Below the pieces are notes generated by a model. The model worked only from the letters and a program-made list of their open reading frames with translations, had not been told where the DNA came from and searched no databases. A program made the translations under genes and the position numbers. 64,000 bases of DNA, taken from the NCBI GenBank assembly GCA_003342895.1, contig PTFA01000271.1, forward strand, positions 993,252 through 1,057,251, given 5' to 3'. This document shows, one piece after another, positions 1 to 10,340 of the stretch (its first letter is position 1; every line of letters begins with the position of its first letter). The stretch comes from Casuarius casuarius. Lineage: Eukaryota; Chordata; Aves; Casuariiformes; Casuariidae.

Positions 1-223
1 GTGCCGGCGGCGCTGCCGCGGGCAGGTGCGGCTGGCGCCGCTGGACGCCGGCGCCGGCGGGGACCTGCCCTTCTTCGCGTCGGTGCTGCGGCGCGCCGGG
101 TGCCTGCGGCGCTGCGAGGAGCCGCCCCTGGGCGCCGCCTCCCGCCACCGCGCCGCCGAGGAGGTGCGCGCCGACTTCCAGCGCAGGGTGCCCTACAGCT
201 ACCTGCAGCGCGCCTACATCCAG
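1..223 (+). CDS. P3H2: P3H2 (LEPREL1) exon 1, 3' part: collagen prolyl 3-hydroxylase 2
   Basis: The reading frame starts at base 2 and gives 74 codons up to the splice donor. The exon continues left of the window, so the start codon and signal peptide are not present. Two CXXXC motifs are visible: CRRRC at 2-16 and CLRRC at 101-115. Such motifs are typical of the N-terminal TPR-like half of the leprecan family (P3H1, P3H2, P3H3, CRTAP, P3H4). The end of the exon contains ASRHR, then VR.DFQRRVPY.YLQRAYI, which from memory matches human P3H2 almost residue for residue and fits its paralogues less well. The enzyme is an Fe(II)/2-oxoglutarate dioxygenase of the endoplasmic reticulum that 3-hydroxylates proline in collagen, notably type IV. 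The catalytic domain lies in later exons outside this window. The last codon is CAG, and the exon ends in phase 0. Family membership is very firm; the choice of P3H2 over paralogues rests on the residue match and the long intron. Confidence 0.9.
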
Positions 224-229
224 GTGAGG
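224..229 (+). other. P3H2: 5' splice donor of P3H2 intron 1
   Basis: The exon/intron junction reads CAG|GTGAGG, a near-consensus U2-type donor. It falls exactly where the leprecan-family similarity stops, after the residues YIQ. Translation past this point turns into low-complexity proline/serine sequence with no family match. The intron therefore begins in phase 0. No matching acceptor and second exon (expected to begin near the family residues LNQLEKA) were found in the window. Confidence 0.9.
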
Positions 230-510
230 CCCCTCCCGCCGCCCCGAGCCCTGCGGCAGCGTTTTCCTCCTCCCATCTCCCCTGAGCCCTCTCCAGGCTC
301 CCTCCCTCCCAGTGTCCCCCCAGGGTTATCCTCCCTTCCATCTTCTCGAGTGACATCCCTCCTCATCCATCTCCCTCTCTCCAAGGTGATACATGCACTC
401 TTCCATCTCTCCCCAGCTCCCAGGTATGGTTTCCCCCCTTCCATTGCCCCCAAGCCTGCCCTGTGCCCCTCATCCTGGGAGGCCCAGGCCTCCCTCTGTC
501 CCCTGTCCCT
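229..510. repeat. Pyrimidine-rich tract at intron start
   Basis: The plus strand is dominated by C and T, with recurring words such as CTCCCTCC, CCATCTC and CCCCTC and only short purine interruptions. It looks like a degenerate C/T-rich low-complexity region rather than a known transposon. The opposite strand is correspondingly purine-rich. Confidence 0.6.
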
Positions 511-2943
511 CACCTGCTGTGGGGACAGGGTGAGGAGCCCCATGGTGAGCAGCGGTGTCTGAACTTGGGTATCCAATGGGTTGATGCTGGGTCACTGATG
601 TGTACAGTAAGCTTCCATGGCCAGCCCTCAAAGGAGGGGGAGAGGTATGTGGCTTTTGTTTGTTTTAGTAGAGAGTAAGTCTGAAAGTGATCTGCCTTTG
701 GTGGAGAGTTTGCAGAAAAAAAGCCTTGTGATGCCCCCTCCCCCTCCCCAGTAAGACCTTGATGCAAATGGGGTTTCTGTCTGGAGTAAGCTGAACTGTA
801 AAATGCTGTTTTTCCTAGAGAAAGCATGAAGTTGGGGGATGAAGCCTTGCTACTGTGGTCTGATGATCTCTGCTCTGTTATGAGATACCTTGAATGACAC
901 TGTACAGGCAGTATTTTGCAGCCACTGATATCTTGGGTGTCATCCTCTTATCCCAACAGCTTCTGCCTTGTAGCCATTACCTTTCTGTGAAGAAAACGGT
1001 GTTATTTTTTGACCTTCTTTGCTAAAATGGGAAGGGAGAAGAAGTTTAGGGTAGCTTTCTTCTAGGTCAAGACCTGTGCTCTGTCAAGTCAGGTACCAGT
1101 AATAAGTCTTCCTCTTCATGACTAGTAAGAACAGAAGCTGTGGGAACCTTTATTTCATGCCAAACTGAATGTTTAAAACACTTCTGGAACATCTTGCTCT
1201 GGGTTTCTGCTTTGAGCACATTCATAACCTTGTGGTTGCTGTAGGCGACTCAATAGGTGAAGACCTGCAGGGCAGAGCATGGCAAAGGTCATTCTGCTGA
1301 AATCCGTCTCCAGTTGGAGAGGCAAACATCTGTCCTGGGCAGTGTTAGTGCTTGTAGTGCAGAAACTTCACAGCAACAGAACTCAGGAGACAAATCATCA
1401 GCTACTGCACTCTAAAAGCTATTGAGAAGTCGTACATATGTTGCTTTTGTTGTACTTTCTGTGCTGTCATTGCCTTAATGTCATTTTTACAATTCAGGGG
1501 CTAGAAGTATGCAGGAAGCTTCTTAAACTCCAGTGTACATGTACTGTTTAGAGTTCCTGAAAGAAATTCTGTGAATGAAATGAGAGTATAACTTGGCTCA
1601 TATGTGATGCTATTGAAGTTAGCAGAACTCTCCTGAGAGAGCATCTCTTAGGATAAGCTCATCTGTGTAGTGTCACCATCTGTGGGCAGTGACACCAAAT
1701 TTGCCACACTAAGTGATTCTTTCCGAATTCAAAGCCTGTCCCAGAGCTTTGCTCACCTCGAGCTTATCAAAAAACTTCCCTTTGAACTAGGGGATGGGAT
1801 TAACTGTTTGTTTCTCACTTCAGTAAAATCAATATTGAGTAATCTAGTTGTTCTTCAGGCATGGTCTAGCTTCCATTTTGGTTTCTACCGGCTCTGAGGC
1901 TTTTCTTTTCCTCATTTAATAAATGTATTGTAAACTTAAAGCAATGAGTTGAAAACGCACTTTCTTATTAATGTCTGAGTTGTCATAATTTGCTTTTTTA
2001 ATGTCTAGAGGCTTATATTCATTTCAGCTGTGATTTCCTGCTAGCTGATGGACTAGTGGATGTTCTGGCTATCTGCATGGATGCCTAGGTTTCAGACACT
2101 GTATTCAATGGAAGGTATTGGGTGGACAGAGCTGTTTCCATTTTGGTGTTCACTTTCTTTAACCCTGTGTGTAAGCCTAGTGCTCCTGGGTTTTGGCCAG
2201 GCTTGTAAGCCAGCGCTCTTGGCACCTTTGTCCTTCTGAGGAACCTGTAATGGACTGTCTCATATTTGCTCCCCTGATGGGGAGCATGAGCCATGTTGAA
2301 ACAATTGCTACTTTGACCTGGCTCAACAAGTCTGTTTGCAGAAGGAAGAAGTCCCGCTTTGGATTTGCCTGCACTTGCATGAAACACGAGCTCTAGTGTA
2401 TGCTCCGATCTGAACCATCTCCCTGTGCCAAGGCTGAGTGAATGGTTTGGCATTTTCCCTGAGGGTTGGGATGCATCAGCACACACCCTGCATGGATGCC
2501 CCATCGGCAGCTCTGCTCTCCCTGCCTGAGAAGGGCAGCTGCAGAGAGGGGCTTGTGCTGAGCCCCCTGCTCTGCTGTGGGCTCATGGGCAGGCTGTGTG
2601 ACTCCAGGGTCACTCTTATCCCTCTGGATGCTTGACCCCTGCTTAGCTCCTTGAAACCAAAAAGGAAATTAGGTTAAGCATCCTGTTGTGTATCCTGTAC
2701 AGTCCCTTCCCCTGCTGCATGAGGAAGCCTGGCTCCTGGGTACTTGCCCCTGGTTCAAGTGGACATTGGGAGTTGATGACACTTCCAGGTTTTGGGGAGG
2801 AGGAACAGCCTGGAACATGCTTTTTAACTCCTGTTCCCAGTGACCTTGTGCTTATTTGTTTCTCAGGAGGGGGGAGATGTCATTCTCTCCCAAAGGTATA
2901 TAAAGCAAGGAATATTTAAAAAAAATCAAAGTTTGACATTCCT
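511..2943. other. Intronic sequence, nothing recognised
   Basis: About 2.4 kb of unique-looking intronic sequence. Short open frames on both strands have no recognisable motifs. No repeat family, RNA gene or clear regulatory element was seen. Confidence 0.5.
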
Positions 2944-3055
2944 GCAGCACTTTGGAAAATGGTGGTGAGTAAACATGAGCTAATCCTCGCAACAGTCCCA
3001 TGGGGTGTGAAAAGCAAAGGCTATTATTGCTGTTGTACAGATGCATGGACCAAAT
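2944..3055 (+). repeat. MIR-type SINE remnant
   Basis: The order of words follows the MIR core: a GCACTTTGG-like block, then GAGCTAATCCTCGCAACAG (MIR: taatcctcacaacaa), CCCATGGGGTGTG, CTATTATTGC and TTGTACAGATGCATGGA (MIR: ttttacagatgaggaaa). Orientation is plus. The element is truncated at both ends and heavily diverged. The call is based on remembered consensus and needs a repeat-library search. Confidence 0.6.
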
Positions 3056-4737
3056 GTTGGCCTGCTCTATCTCTACCTCAAGAGTGATTGCTTTTGGGCT
3101 AGCAGAGGGACTCAGGGCATCCCCAAAGCCAGGCTAGAAGGGCTGAGGTTTCTGTCTCAGCTCCTGGGTTTCTCTAGAACAAGGGAGAGCAATGTCTGGC
3201 ACAGTTGTGGTGACATGAAAATCTCTGTAGTAAATTGGTTGGAAAACTGATGTTAGAATTTGAGGTTTAGGACTTTTCCTTGTTGCTTACTGAACTGTAG
3301 CAATGGCTTCCCTGGGCTCTATTGCTGCTCTTCCTAAGCAGATGCTTGGGATGTCCCTCCAGGGAGCACTGTAGAGTGGGAGGGAAGTGATGATGTGATT
3401 AGGTTAAATGTTGATGGTACCCTGGTGTGAGAACATGTCCTGTTAGTCATTAAACCCATGCCATCCTGTCAGCTCCCTAGGCTCTTTTCCCTTCTTCTGT
3501 ATGCCTTCAAAATAAAGGCCCTTTGAAGGCAACAGTGTTGTTCCCCACATATGGGGAAGGGGGTTATTCTGTTTCTTGTTTTAGGCTTTGAGAATGTAAA
3601 AAAGTTAAATATTGTGACCCTGAACTGAGGTTTTTGACTCTAGCAGGATGTGAGAGGAGATTGTGGTGCACAGCAGGGCTGGGACAGCTGATGGATTCAG
3701 CTGTCAGTTTCTAAGGGCTTTGGACTCTGGATCAGGCCAATGTCTAAAGTCTCTGTAGCACAATGAATGTCAAATCGCTTTGAACAAGCATCCCAACTCC
3801 AAATCTGCCTTCAAGTTGTCTTTGCAGCTTCCAAATATGTATCATAAGTAGGAAAATTCTTCACAGGCAGGATTTTTCCTAAAGTAGCTGATGTTTTCCG
3901 ACCATCTAGAAATACCATGGGCGCAGCTAGCTGAAGTAGTCAGTGGGATGAGTTTTGAGAAGATGTGAAAGCTAAGAAAGGGCAGGGAAGGTGATGAGAT
4001 CATGGGCACTGGATAGAAGAATAAGCTCTCCAGCCTGTGGAGATGGAAAAGGTCCTTCAGTGGGTTTCCAACATCATGTCCCGTGGGCAGAAGGGCAATT
4101 TGCCTGAAGCGGGTGGCTCTCCTGTGTGCTGGCTGGTTGCCCTGTGTCAATGAAATACCCACTAGGCTCAGCATGTAGGTGTGGGAGGATCTCTTTGCAG
4201 TTGGAAATTTTTCTTTGATTACATCCTCTTAGCTTTGCTGCCTTAGTCATCTTTTTTCTGTTAAAACCTAGCCTGCAGGCCATGATGTTTTTAAACCTCC
4301 CCCCCCACACCCCTTTCCAGGGGTTTTCCAGCTCAGAGTGGAGGAGAAAACAGCTTACACTGTGACAGCACTTGCTGTGAGCTGCTGACTCAGTAACCTT
4401 GTTGGAGCTTGCTGCAGACAGTCTGCCCATGAACAGTGTGGTGAAGAGCAGCTTTCCAGTCCTGCTGCTGACTCCTGTGAGCTGATGGGAGCTCTGGTCC
4501 AAAAATAACAAGTAACCTGGAAGACTTGATCACTGTCAATTGCAAAACTAGTCCTTCTCTTCTACTCCACTAACCCTTCCCCTGAGTTTCCTTTCCCTTG
4601 TCTCATCTTGTTCTTGTCCATAGCATCTCCTGGCTCATTTGCCATGTGATCATGATAGCCTGTTCTCATTTTCCCCTCCGTATACTTATGTCCTTCCTGA
4701 GCACTTGCTCCTGTTTTATAAATGCTGAACCGCTCTT

Positions 4738-4750
4738 CCCCCCCCCCCCC
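4738..4750. repeat. Homopolymer, 13 C
   Basis: Thirteen consecutive C residues inside a pyrimidine-rich stretch (about 4555-4780). The length is likely polymorphic and prone to sequencing error. Confidence 0.9.
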
Positions 4751-5998
4751 AGCAGTCTCATCTTCCCACTTGCCTGCATGTCCTATTGCACATCTGTGAA
4801 GCACAGTAGTATTCGTACATCTGTGGTCTGTAACCATCAGCCTTGGATCTAAATAAAGGCCTTTCAGACTGTGCTTGTGTTTAAAATAAAACAGCCCTAC
4901 CGCGCATAGGGCCTTGCTCCTCTCCTAGTAATGTCAGATCACTGGTGAGCAAAAGGTGCAAGAGTGAATCAGTCTTGGTTATTCTGTCTTTGTCTCAAGT
5001 CTTCCTTGCCACGTTCAAGTCTCGCTTCTGTTCTTGGACAACATTTATTTTCAGGATTTCATGTGTTACTAATATAAAGCAGTAAGTTTAGGTTGTCCAT
5101 GTTGCAGGAGAGGCTGTTCCATAAAGCTGTTCCTTTTCTTTTTCTGTACATACTACTTACGTGCATCTTAATCTTTTAGTGATCTTGGTTGGGGAGAGCC
5201 TGACTTTACATTCCTATCTTCCCCTGCTGGGTCTTCCATGTTACAACCTATTTGGGCATGTTGTGCCTTCAGCAGGCACTGCTGTGACTATCTTTGGGTT
5301 ACACAGTGCTCTCCTGCTCACTCACACCACTAAGACTGTTGAAATGCAACACTGGTGCAATAATGACTTGGTCAAACTGACTTGGGCAGGAGGAGAAGCA
5401 AATGGATCAGGAAGCAGAGTGGGAGCCTAAACTTGCAGAAACATCTGTGATATAGATTACTGCCCTACTCCAGTTCTGCCTTTGAAAGCTCCCTATTTCT
5501 GAAAATCCAGACTCAAGGGAGGAGACCTCATGTATATATAAAGTCAGACCTCTAAGCACTCAGCACTGTTCATTCTGTTTTCTGCCTGTGCTTCTGCAAG
5601 ACTTGCTACCAGCCATGCTCAAGCATTTGTCTCTGGGCCCTTGTTGCAAACCTTTAAGACATGTCTGCCAAATTCTTTCCACCTCAAGTAATTACTCTTT
5701 GCCTATCTCTGTATTGTTGTGCTGGGCCAGAGTCTTTTGTCAGCCTGACAGAAGTCTGGAGCATCTACTTAGGAATCGTGGAATAACTCAGGATTCGCAC
5801 CAACATAGTTGCTTTTGTAACTTGCATTGTTTCACTCAACTGCTGATGTTTTCCATAAGTTTTGTTCTGTTTTTCTTCTTGCAGCAGTTCTGCACAGTCT
5901 TCAAACACAGGGTCCTGTCCTGAAGTGAACTGCAGCCTTGGAGAAAGGTGGTGATTTCACTTCTGGTGTCTCAGAGGTAGTGACACAGAATAATGTGC

Positions 5999-6013
5999 AA
6001 AAAAAAAAAAAAA
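5999..6013. repeat. Homopolymer, 15 A
   Basis: Fifteen consecutive A residues. It could be the tail of a retrocopied sequence on the plus strand, but no recognisable body upstream and no target-site duplication were seen. Confidence 0.85.
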
Positions 6014-6454
6014 TCCCCACTACTTAAGTCTCTGCAGGAGCAGTCTACTGAAGTTATTTCTCATTGCAGCCAGTGTGCCCTGTGAGATCTGCCAGGTTGA
6101 TTGGCCTTGTTTTCATAGGACTTTTATCTCATACCCCAGGTCTTTGTCTAGGTTAGAACTGTCAGATAATCATTATGATTAGGATTATTACTATTAGAGG
6201 TGTTTATCTCCAGTCTTGAGAACTGGTATTGCTCAGATGCTAGACAAATAAATAGATCCCAGAACTAAGCTCTTGGAAAGTGTCTTTATTTAGCTTCTCC
6301 AAGAGAGCATTCCTAGTCCTCAGCAGACAGTAAATGTTAGCACTCAAAGTTTAAAATTATATGGACAAAAACTCAGTTTGAGATGGAAAACTGAGTCTTG
6401 ATATCTGGGTCAGTGTCCCTCATTCACGCCAGAACTGAATATCCCTCCTCTTCT

Positions 6455-6520
6455 TGACTTGCACCAGCTTGCCCTAATTGGTGCTGCTGACTTCAGTGGA
6501 GTTGCCTGTGGTCCGAAGTA
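6455..6520. repeat. Possible ancient amniote interspersed repeat fragment
   Basis: The words TTGCACCAGCTTGCCCTAAT and TGACTTCAGTGGAGTTGCC resemble a widespread old sauropsid/amniote repeat with a 'gacttcaatggagtt' core. The fragment is short and diverged; the family name is not assigned. Confidence 0.35.
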
Positions 6521-8302
6521 CAGTTTACTTTGAATTTGTGGGAGTGGGAGAGTAGGCACAAATTCCCTTGTCTGGTGATGTTAACAGAGAAACTAAAAGC
6601 CTGAATTCTCCTGAGTCATGGGATTCCTGGGCTTCTGAGAAGGGGCAGAACTGCAAAAAGAAGCAAGCCCATGGCTTGAAATGGTCTGACTTCCACTTAT
6701 CTGTTTTCATCAATAGCTGGTGGTGGTGCCCTAAACCTCATAGCACAGGGAGATCTTGGGGAGAGTACGTTGTGTGATTTCCAAGTAAAGTGGGAAATGG
6801 CTTGGGGGGTCTTGTTGCTATGGGGGTCTTACTGTAAGTGTAAGAGACCAGACACAAGGCTCTGTTCTCCATAAATGTGCAGGCTTGGGAACCTGCTGGA
6901 GGAGAAGGGTCTGTTTGCCCTTGACAGGGCTTTTCCTTCTCTAAAAGGACTACTGCTTCCTGGTTCACTGGTAAACACTGGAAACACTAAGCTGGCAGTG
7001 AAAGCCCAGGGATGTGCACATTGTTTTCAAAGGAGACTCAGTCTTCATTTTTCTGATTAATTCTGCTCTAGCTCCAACAGGAACTGATTGTGGCCAGCCT
7101 TCAGGCTGGTGTTGTACTAAAAGTTAGACTAGGGGATTATAGTGGCTTTCTGCTCTTCTTAAAAAATAGCAAATCAGGAAGCAAAACTAGTGTTTGTAGA
7201 TTTCCACATAATTTTTAACTGATGATAAATGAACACAGCCCTACTCAACACCTCTGCAAATCGAAACTGTTCTTTAGGTATAGAGTTAGATGCTTGAGTT
7301 GGGGAGATCAAGGACACATCCAATTAGTGCAAGCTGGTCTTTGGTTAATAACCTATATGAAATGAGTTTGGTAAGTCTTGTCACTTGATGAGCAGGACTA
7401 CTTCTTTGTCTTGCCAAGTTTCTTTCTATGTCATAGCTCTGCAATGCCAGGGCTCCAAAATAACTGGCAAGTCCTAGACTGCTGTTTCTATTTCTTGGTG
7501 GAAGGAAGGGAAGGTAAGTCTGGATTCCTCCTTATTTCTTGTCAAGCCTTGGTGTTGCAGCTTGGATGATGAAAACTGCTCTAACTTATCCAGTTTCACT
7601 GAGTCTTTTATGGTCTTGATTGGAAGGTAACTGAAAGCATGAGCTAGGCTGACATCCAAACTCAGTCAGAAGTGTGCACTTGCAGCACAGAAGAGCCCAC
7701 TGGCTTTAAGAACAGACTACTCCTGCTGTATTAAACTTCTTGTATTGTAAGCCCCTTTTTTCTTATCTCCCTAGTCTTCTGCTTTTTTTAACCTTGCTCC
7801 TCCCTCAAAAGCACTTGTCTCATGACTGCTTCCTCTGCTGGCTGCTCCTTGGCAGAGCCTTGCTGCTGGACTGCCCTGTCCATGTGCTGCCTTGTGCTGG
7901 GATTAAATGGCTTTTTGCATTGCCTGTTAATTCTCATCCATACATGCTAGCAAGCTCTGCTTTGGCTTCTGGTGAATCCTTTTGTTATCCTTGGCCACAG
8001 TCATAACTAACAGCAGCCGATAATGAACCACATGTGAATGAGCAATGCTATTTAGCCCTGTTAAGCAAACTTATGCCCAGTACTTACGAGCTGTGCCTGA
8101 GGTTTCAACAAGGATTTTTCCCATTCCCTGTTACAAGTGGTGATTTCATTGTGGATGGTATGGGCAGTAATAAGAAACCATAAAGTCAGTAACTGAGCTG
8201 TTTGCTGCCAACCTCCTGAGTATTGCAGGAGCCTTGCTAGTAGGACTCTGGGCTTGAGGCGATGCTTGACATCTGGAGCAAGGGATTTGGAGGGTTATTT
8301 AT
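6521..8302. other. Intronic sequence, nothing recognised
   Basis: No exon, RNA gene or repeat family could be recognised in this stretch. Open frames are short and low in similarity to any known protein. Confidence 0.5.
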
Positions 8303-8418
8303 CCAAGCTTTTTCTTTGGAGGTGGTAGGAATTAGTCATTGCGATTAGCTTTGTTCCTGATGCATAGGGACCTCTGTATGTGACATATTTCCATGTGTGC
8401 AGTCTGGACTGTGGTTGG
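8303..8418 (+). repeat. 116-bp direct repeat, copy 1
   Basis: Aligned without gaps to 10225-10340 with four differences in 116 positions (about 97% identity). The differences are at 8308, 8342, 8386 and 8400, and all are C/T transitions. The similarity stops abruptly at the right end and fades after a few bases at the left. At 8342 this copy keeps a CpG that is TG in copy 2, so copy 1 may be ancestral there. No target-site duplication or terminal inverted repeat is obvious. Confidence 0.95.
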
Positions 8419-8424
8419 ACTGAG

Positions 8425-8520
8425 TTCAGTTAAATTTATGTGAACCTGGAGTGACCCAGCTGATGGACATGGAGTTTCTCTGCATTTACACTGGGGAAAC
8501 TGAGATCAGAATTTGGCCTG
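8425..8520. repeat. Ancient amniote interspersed repeat fragment
   Basis: The stretch ends in TTTACACTGGGGAAACTGAG followed by ATCAGAATTTGGCC. These closely resemble words of an old repeat common in turtle and crocodilian genomes (ttacactggtgtaactgagatcagaatttggcc-type). It abuts copy 1 of the 116-bp repeat. Family assignment needs a library search. Confidence 0.5.
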
Positions 8521-10224
8521 TGCTCTTTAAAAGTGACTGATAGCAGGAATGAAGGGTTGAGGTTCCTTGGATGCTTTTGTTTTTAGCCAACATATAGGCA
8601 ATAAGGGATTGACTTATTTGTTGGACGTAAGCTGGCGATGACTAATGAAGGCAGGGGGTCTGCCTGTGTGGGAGTTCCAGCAGAAAAGAGCTGTTCCCTG
8701 TCAGCCTGTACCTCTGAACCAGTCTTCCTCCTTTCCATGACAACTGGACAGTTAAACAGACCCTCCAGAGCTGACGTCAAGGGTCAGGGATTTGGCCACT
8801 GAATAATTATAGCAACAAAAATAGCATCCCTTCCCCACCCCTTCCTTCCCACATGCTCCTGCTGAATCCCTGCTCATAAATGTCCTTTTTTTCCTTTCTT
8901 GGATGGGAAGCAAAACCCACATGTATTAGCTGGAACATATGGCAGAGATTGGCTGCAGCCCATCAGTTGTGAAGGCCAAATGCTTGCTTGTAGCTTCTTT
9001 TTCATTAAAAGGGGGGGAGCAAAAAACGCATTCTTTCAGGAATTTGATGAAAGGCAGAGTCTGTGCCCATATTGAGATGGGAGGCAGATAGACTGCAGGA
9101 TAGCTTGTTGGCCGTGCTGTCGGGCTAAAGAACGTGTCCCCTCACAACACAGAGGTGGTGGAAATTGAGAGGCAGTTTGTGCTCTGGCAGCTGCTGCTAC
9201 TCTCCTCTCCCCTCTGTTTACTGATGCTGATTTGTGGATCATGTAAAGCTTGCAGGCAGGGTGCTCAGGGGTAAACAGGGCTAAGCTGATACCAGGAGAA
9301 AGTCATTAACACCATGGTCTCGGGGCAGCCAGGGAGTTTTAAATGTGGAACGGCCATGGGTGAGAAAAACTTGTCTCTGTAGCACTAAAGGTTTATTAAG
9401 GGTGGGGGGGAGGGGGAGAAGCAACTGGGAGATGGAGGGAAAACCCTTGAAGGAGCAGAACATGAAGTGACACTGTCAGAAATGGACTGTCTGCAATGCC
9501 AAAATGTACATACCTCTGTCCCAAGACTTTCAAACCAGGGCCCTAACACACCAGACTTGCCTAGTAAGTGCTTGCCTGAAGGTGCTGAATGATGGGGGCT
9601 CCTATGGGAGATGTGTTCAGTGCCTGGAAACTGGGATTCAGGTCCTTTTACCATAGATAGGAGTCTAAAGCCAAACTCACATTTGAACCTTTTAAAAATC
9701 CTGTTTCCAGTGTCTAATGGCATCCTTAAGGTATGGAGTTAAAATTTGGATGTCAAGAAATTAGAGGCATATTCTAGGAAACTTGTTGGCTCCAGGGACC
9801 GGTCCAAGGTGCTCTGCTCTCTGCCCCATCACTAGTGCAGGTCAGTACTGTACTGTGTGATTGCTTTCTGGCATACATGTCTGATCCCCTTAACATTGTT
9901 AGGGGAGGTACTTCAGCATGTTCCTCAGTGCAAATTATTTACCTCCCTTTTTGAGAGGGACATGCAATGTGGCATGAAGCTCAGTATCTTCTGGCTGCTT
10001 TGCCAGCTAGGTTAAAGCTAGCTCAAGGTACTTCTACAGGCCAGTGCAGGTCACATCAGCAGATCTCCCCCTGCCTTTTGAACATGTCTTCCTTGCTGTG
10101 ATACCACTGCTGTTTGATGCAGACACTACTGCCTTTCCTTGAGGGAACAGGATTTGGTGAAGGGGAGAGAGAGCTCCTTTTTTCACTGGCAAATCTCTTG
10201 TAACATGAAGAAAGAAGGTAGTTA
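8521..10224. other. Intronic spacer between the two 116-bp copies
   Basis: About 1.7 kb of sequence with no recognised gene or repeat family. A G-rich stretch lies near 9400-9420. Open frames on the minus strand (up to 112 codons) show no domain. Confidence 0.5.
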
Positions 10225-10340
10225 CCAAGTTTTTTCTTTGGAGGTGGTAGGAATTAGTCATTGTGATTAGCTTTGTTCCTGATGCATAGGGACCTCTGTA
10301 TGTGACACATTTCCATGTGTGTAGTCTGGACTGTGGTTGG
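10225..10340 (+). repeat. 116-bp direct repeat, copy 2
   Basis: Same orientation as copy 1, displaced by 1922 bp, with four transitions. The flanks of the two copies are unrelated to each other. This shows that a defined segment was copied rather than that a longer region was tandemly duplicated and decayed. Confidence 0.95.

Larger units (their letters stand above)
1..250. promoter_or_regulatory. 3' edge of the exon 1 CpG island
   Basis: This stretch is extremely GC-rich and packed with CG dinucleotides (for example CGGCGGCGC and GCGCGCC). CpG density falls sharply after about base 250, where the sequence becomes pyrimidine-rich without CpG. This is typical of the downstream end of a CpG-island promoter overlapping a first exon. 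The promoter and transcription start must lie left of the window. Confidence 0.75.
3056..6454. other. Intronic sequence with one C homopolymer, otherwise nothing recognised
   Basis: This holds only short open frames without family resemblance. The run of 13 C at 4738-4750 and an A run at 5999-6013 are listed separately. A gene or recognisable transposon was not found. Confidence 0.5.

Noticed and set aside
1..285. Frame 1 open frame rich in alanine, arginine and proline
   Set aside because: It is a shadow of the P3H2 exon in another frame; only frame 2 matches the leprecan family and ends at a splice donor.
3431..3440. Perfect p53-family half-site GAACATGTCC
   Set aside because: A single half-site; about four perfect ones are expected by chance in a window of this size.
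5999..6013. A15 run as the tail of a processed pseudogene
   Set aside because: Upstream sequence resembles no known gene, and no target-site duplication was seen.
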